Shown: piece by piece, positions 5,576-5,907 of the stretch | How positions within the stretch are numbered: position 1 is the first letter of the stretch | Layout of the letters: every line of letters starts with the position of its first letter | Assembly: GCA_030682505.1 (NCBI GenBank) | Contig: JAUXOH010000056.1 | Coordinates: 1 to 5,907, forward strand | DNA: 5,907 nt | Reading direction: 5' to 3' | Source: Candidatus Didemnitutus sp. | GTDB taxonomy: Bacteria; Verrucomicrobiota; Verrucomicrobiia; Opitutales; Opitutaceae | Notes under the pieces: generated by a model | What the model was told of the DNA's origin: nothing | Database searches by the model: none | Seen by the model: the letters and a program-made list of their open reading frames with translations, nothing else | Translations under genes and position numbers: made by a program

Positions 5576-5907
5576 ATGTTAGCAACCATCTGTTCGGCGG
5601 CGCTGGTCGGCATCGATGCCGTGCCGGTCACCGTCGAGGTTAACACGGGCGAGACGGGCGAACCCAAGCTCATCTTGGTCGGCCTGCCCGATGCCGCGGT
5701 CAAGGAATCCGAGGACCGCGTTTTTTCCGCGCTGAGCAATTCCGGGTTCCGCATGCCCCGCACGCGCACCACGATCAACCTCGCTCCGGGCGGCCTGCGC
5801 AAGGAAGGGGCGCTCTACGACCTGCCCATCGCCCTCGGCATCCTCGTCGCCGACGGCAAACTGCAACCCGCAAACCTCGACGAATTTCTCCTCGCGGGCG
5901 AACTCAG
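5576..5907 (+). CDS. comM: ComM/YifB-family Mg-chelatase-like AAA+ protein (N-terminal part, runs off the right edge)
   Basis: ComM is a hexameric AAA+ helicase-like protein that promotes branch migration when transforming DNA is integrated; the family is also annotated as YifB or magnesium chelatase subunit ChlI-like. The 110 complete codons present match its N-terminal domain. The start MLATICSAALVGIDAVPVTV (1-20) resembles the canonical MLAxVxSxALxGIDAxxVxVE opening. VGLPDAAVKESEDRV is at 38-52, INLAPGGLRKEGALYDLPIA at 74-93, and an AGEL motif sits at the edge. The AAA+ Walker motifs would lie beyond the window. An in-frame TGA at 5573-5575 abuts the ATG at 5576, so the protein cannot start earlier. 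No Shine-Dalgarno is visible. It follows the HD-domain gene by 37 bp on the same strand. Whether it serves transformation here is inferred from the family. Confidence 0.94.
   Translation, partial: MLATICSAALVGIDAVPVTVEVNTGETGEPKLILVGLPDAAVKESEDRVFSALSNSGFRMPRTRTTINLAPGGLRKEGALYDLPIALGILVADGKLQPANLDEFLLAGEL

Noticed and set aside
4699..5802. A 367-codon minus-strand open frame across the HD gene and the start of comM
   Set aside because: It lies opposite two well-supported genes, crosses their boundary, and has no recognisable domain. Long antisense frames are expected in GC-rich coding DNA, and its residues mirror the sense codons.

Overview
The window is GC-rich, gene-dense chromosomal DNA carrying six protein genes and almost no non-coding sequence. 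The gene set and protein styles suggest a Verrucomicrobiota member, possibly Opitutaceae-like. Those styles include a Rho factor with a very long Gly/Ser/Pro/Lys-rich N-terminal extension, a PilB/GspE ATPase next to PilT, and starts that mostly lack a Shine-Dalgarno. This taxonomic reading is an inference from gene style, not from a marker gene.

Layout. On the minus strand, read from about 4630 down to 1, four genes are tightly packed with gaps of 11, 29 and 17 bp: coaE (dephospho-CoA kinase), rho (transcription termination factor), a GspE/PilB-type assembly ATPase, and the first 116 codons of pilT (type IV pilus retraction ATPase), which runs off the left edge. They look like one operon. A 63-bp divergent intergenic region (4630-4692) separates it from two plus-strand genes: an HD-domain metal-dependent phosphohydrolase of unknown substrate (4693-5538) and, 37 bp later, the first 110 codons of comM, a Mg-chelatase-like AAA+ protein linked to natural transformation, which runs off the right edge.

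How the genes fit together. The extension and retraction ATPases (PilB-like and PilT) would drive one type IV pilus, used for twitching, adhesion or DNA uptake. ComM on the other side acts on incoming DNA during transformation. CoaE completes CoA synthesis and Rho terminates transcription; both are housekeeping functions co-transcribed with the pilus motors. The HD protein is the least understood gene.

I see no mobile element, CRISPR array, tRNA, rRNA or convincing intrinsic terminator. I also see no clear new multi-gene system. The points most worth a second look are the long disordered Rho extension, the HD enzyme with a PDE-like metal signature, the coaE-rho-pilB-pilT linkage, and a 13-bp palindrome in the divergent promoter region.
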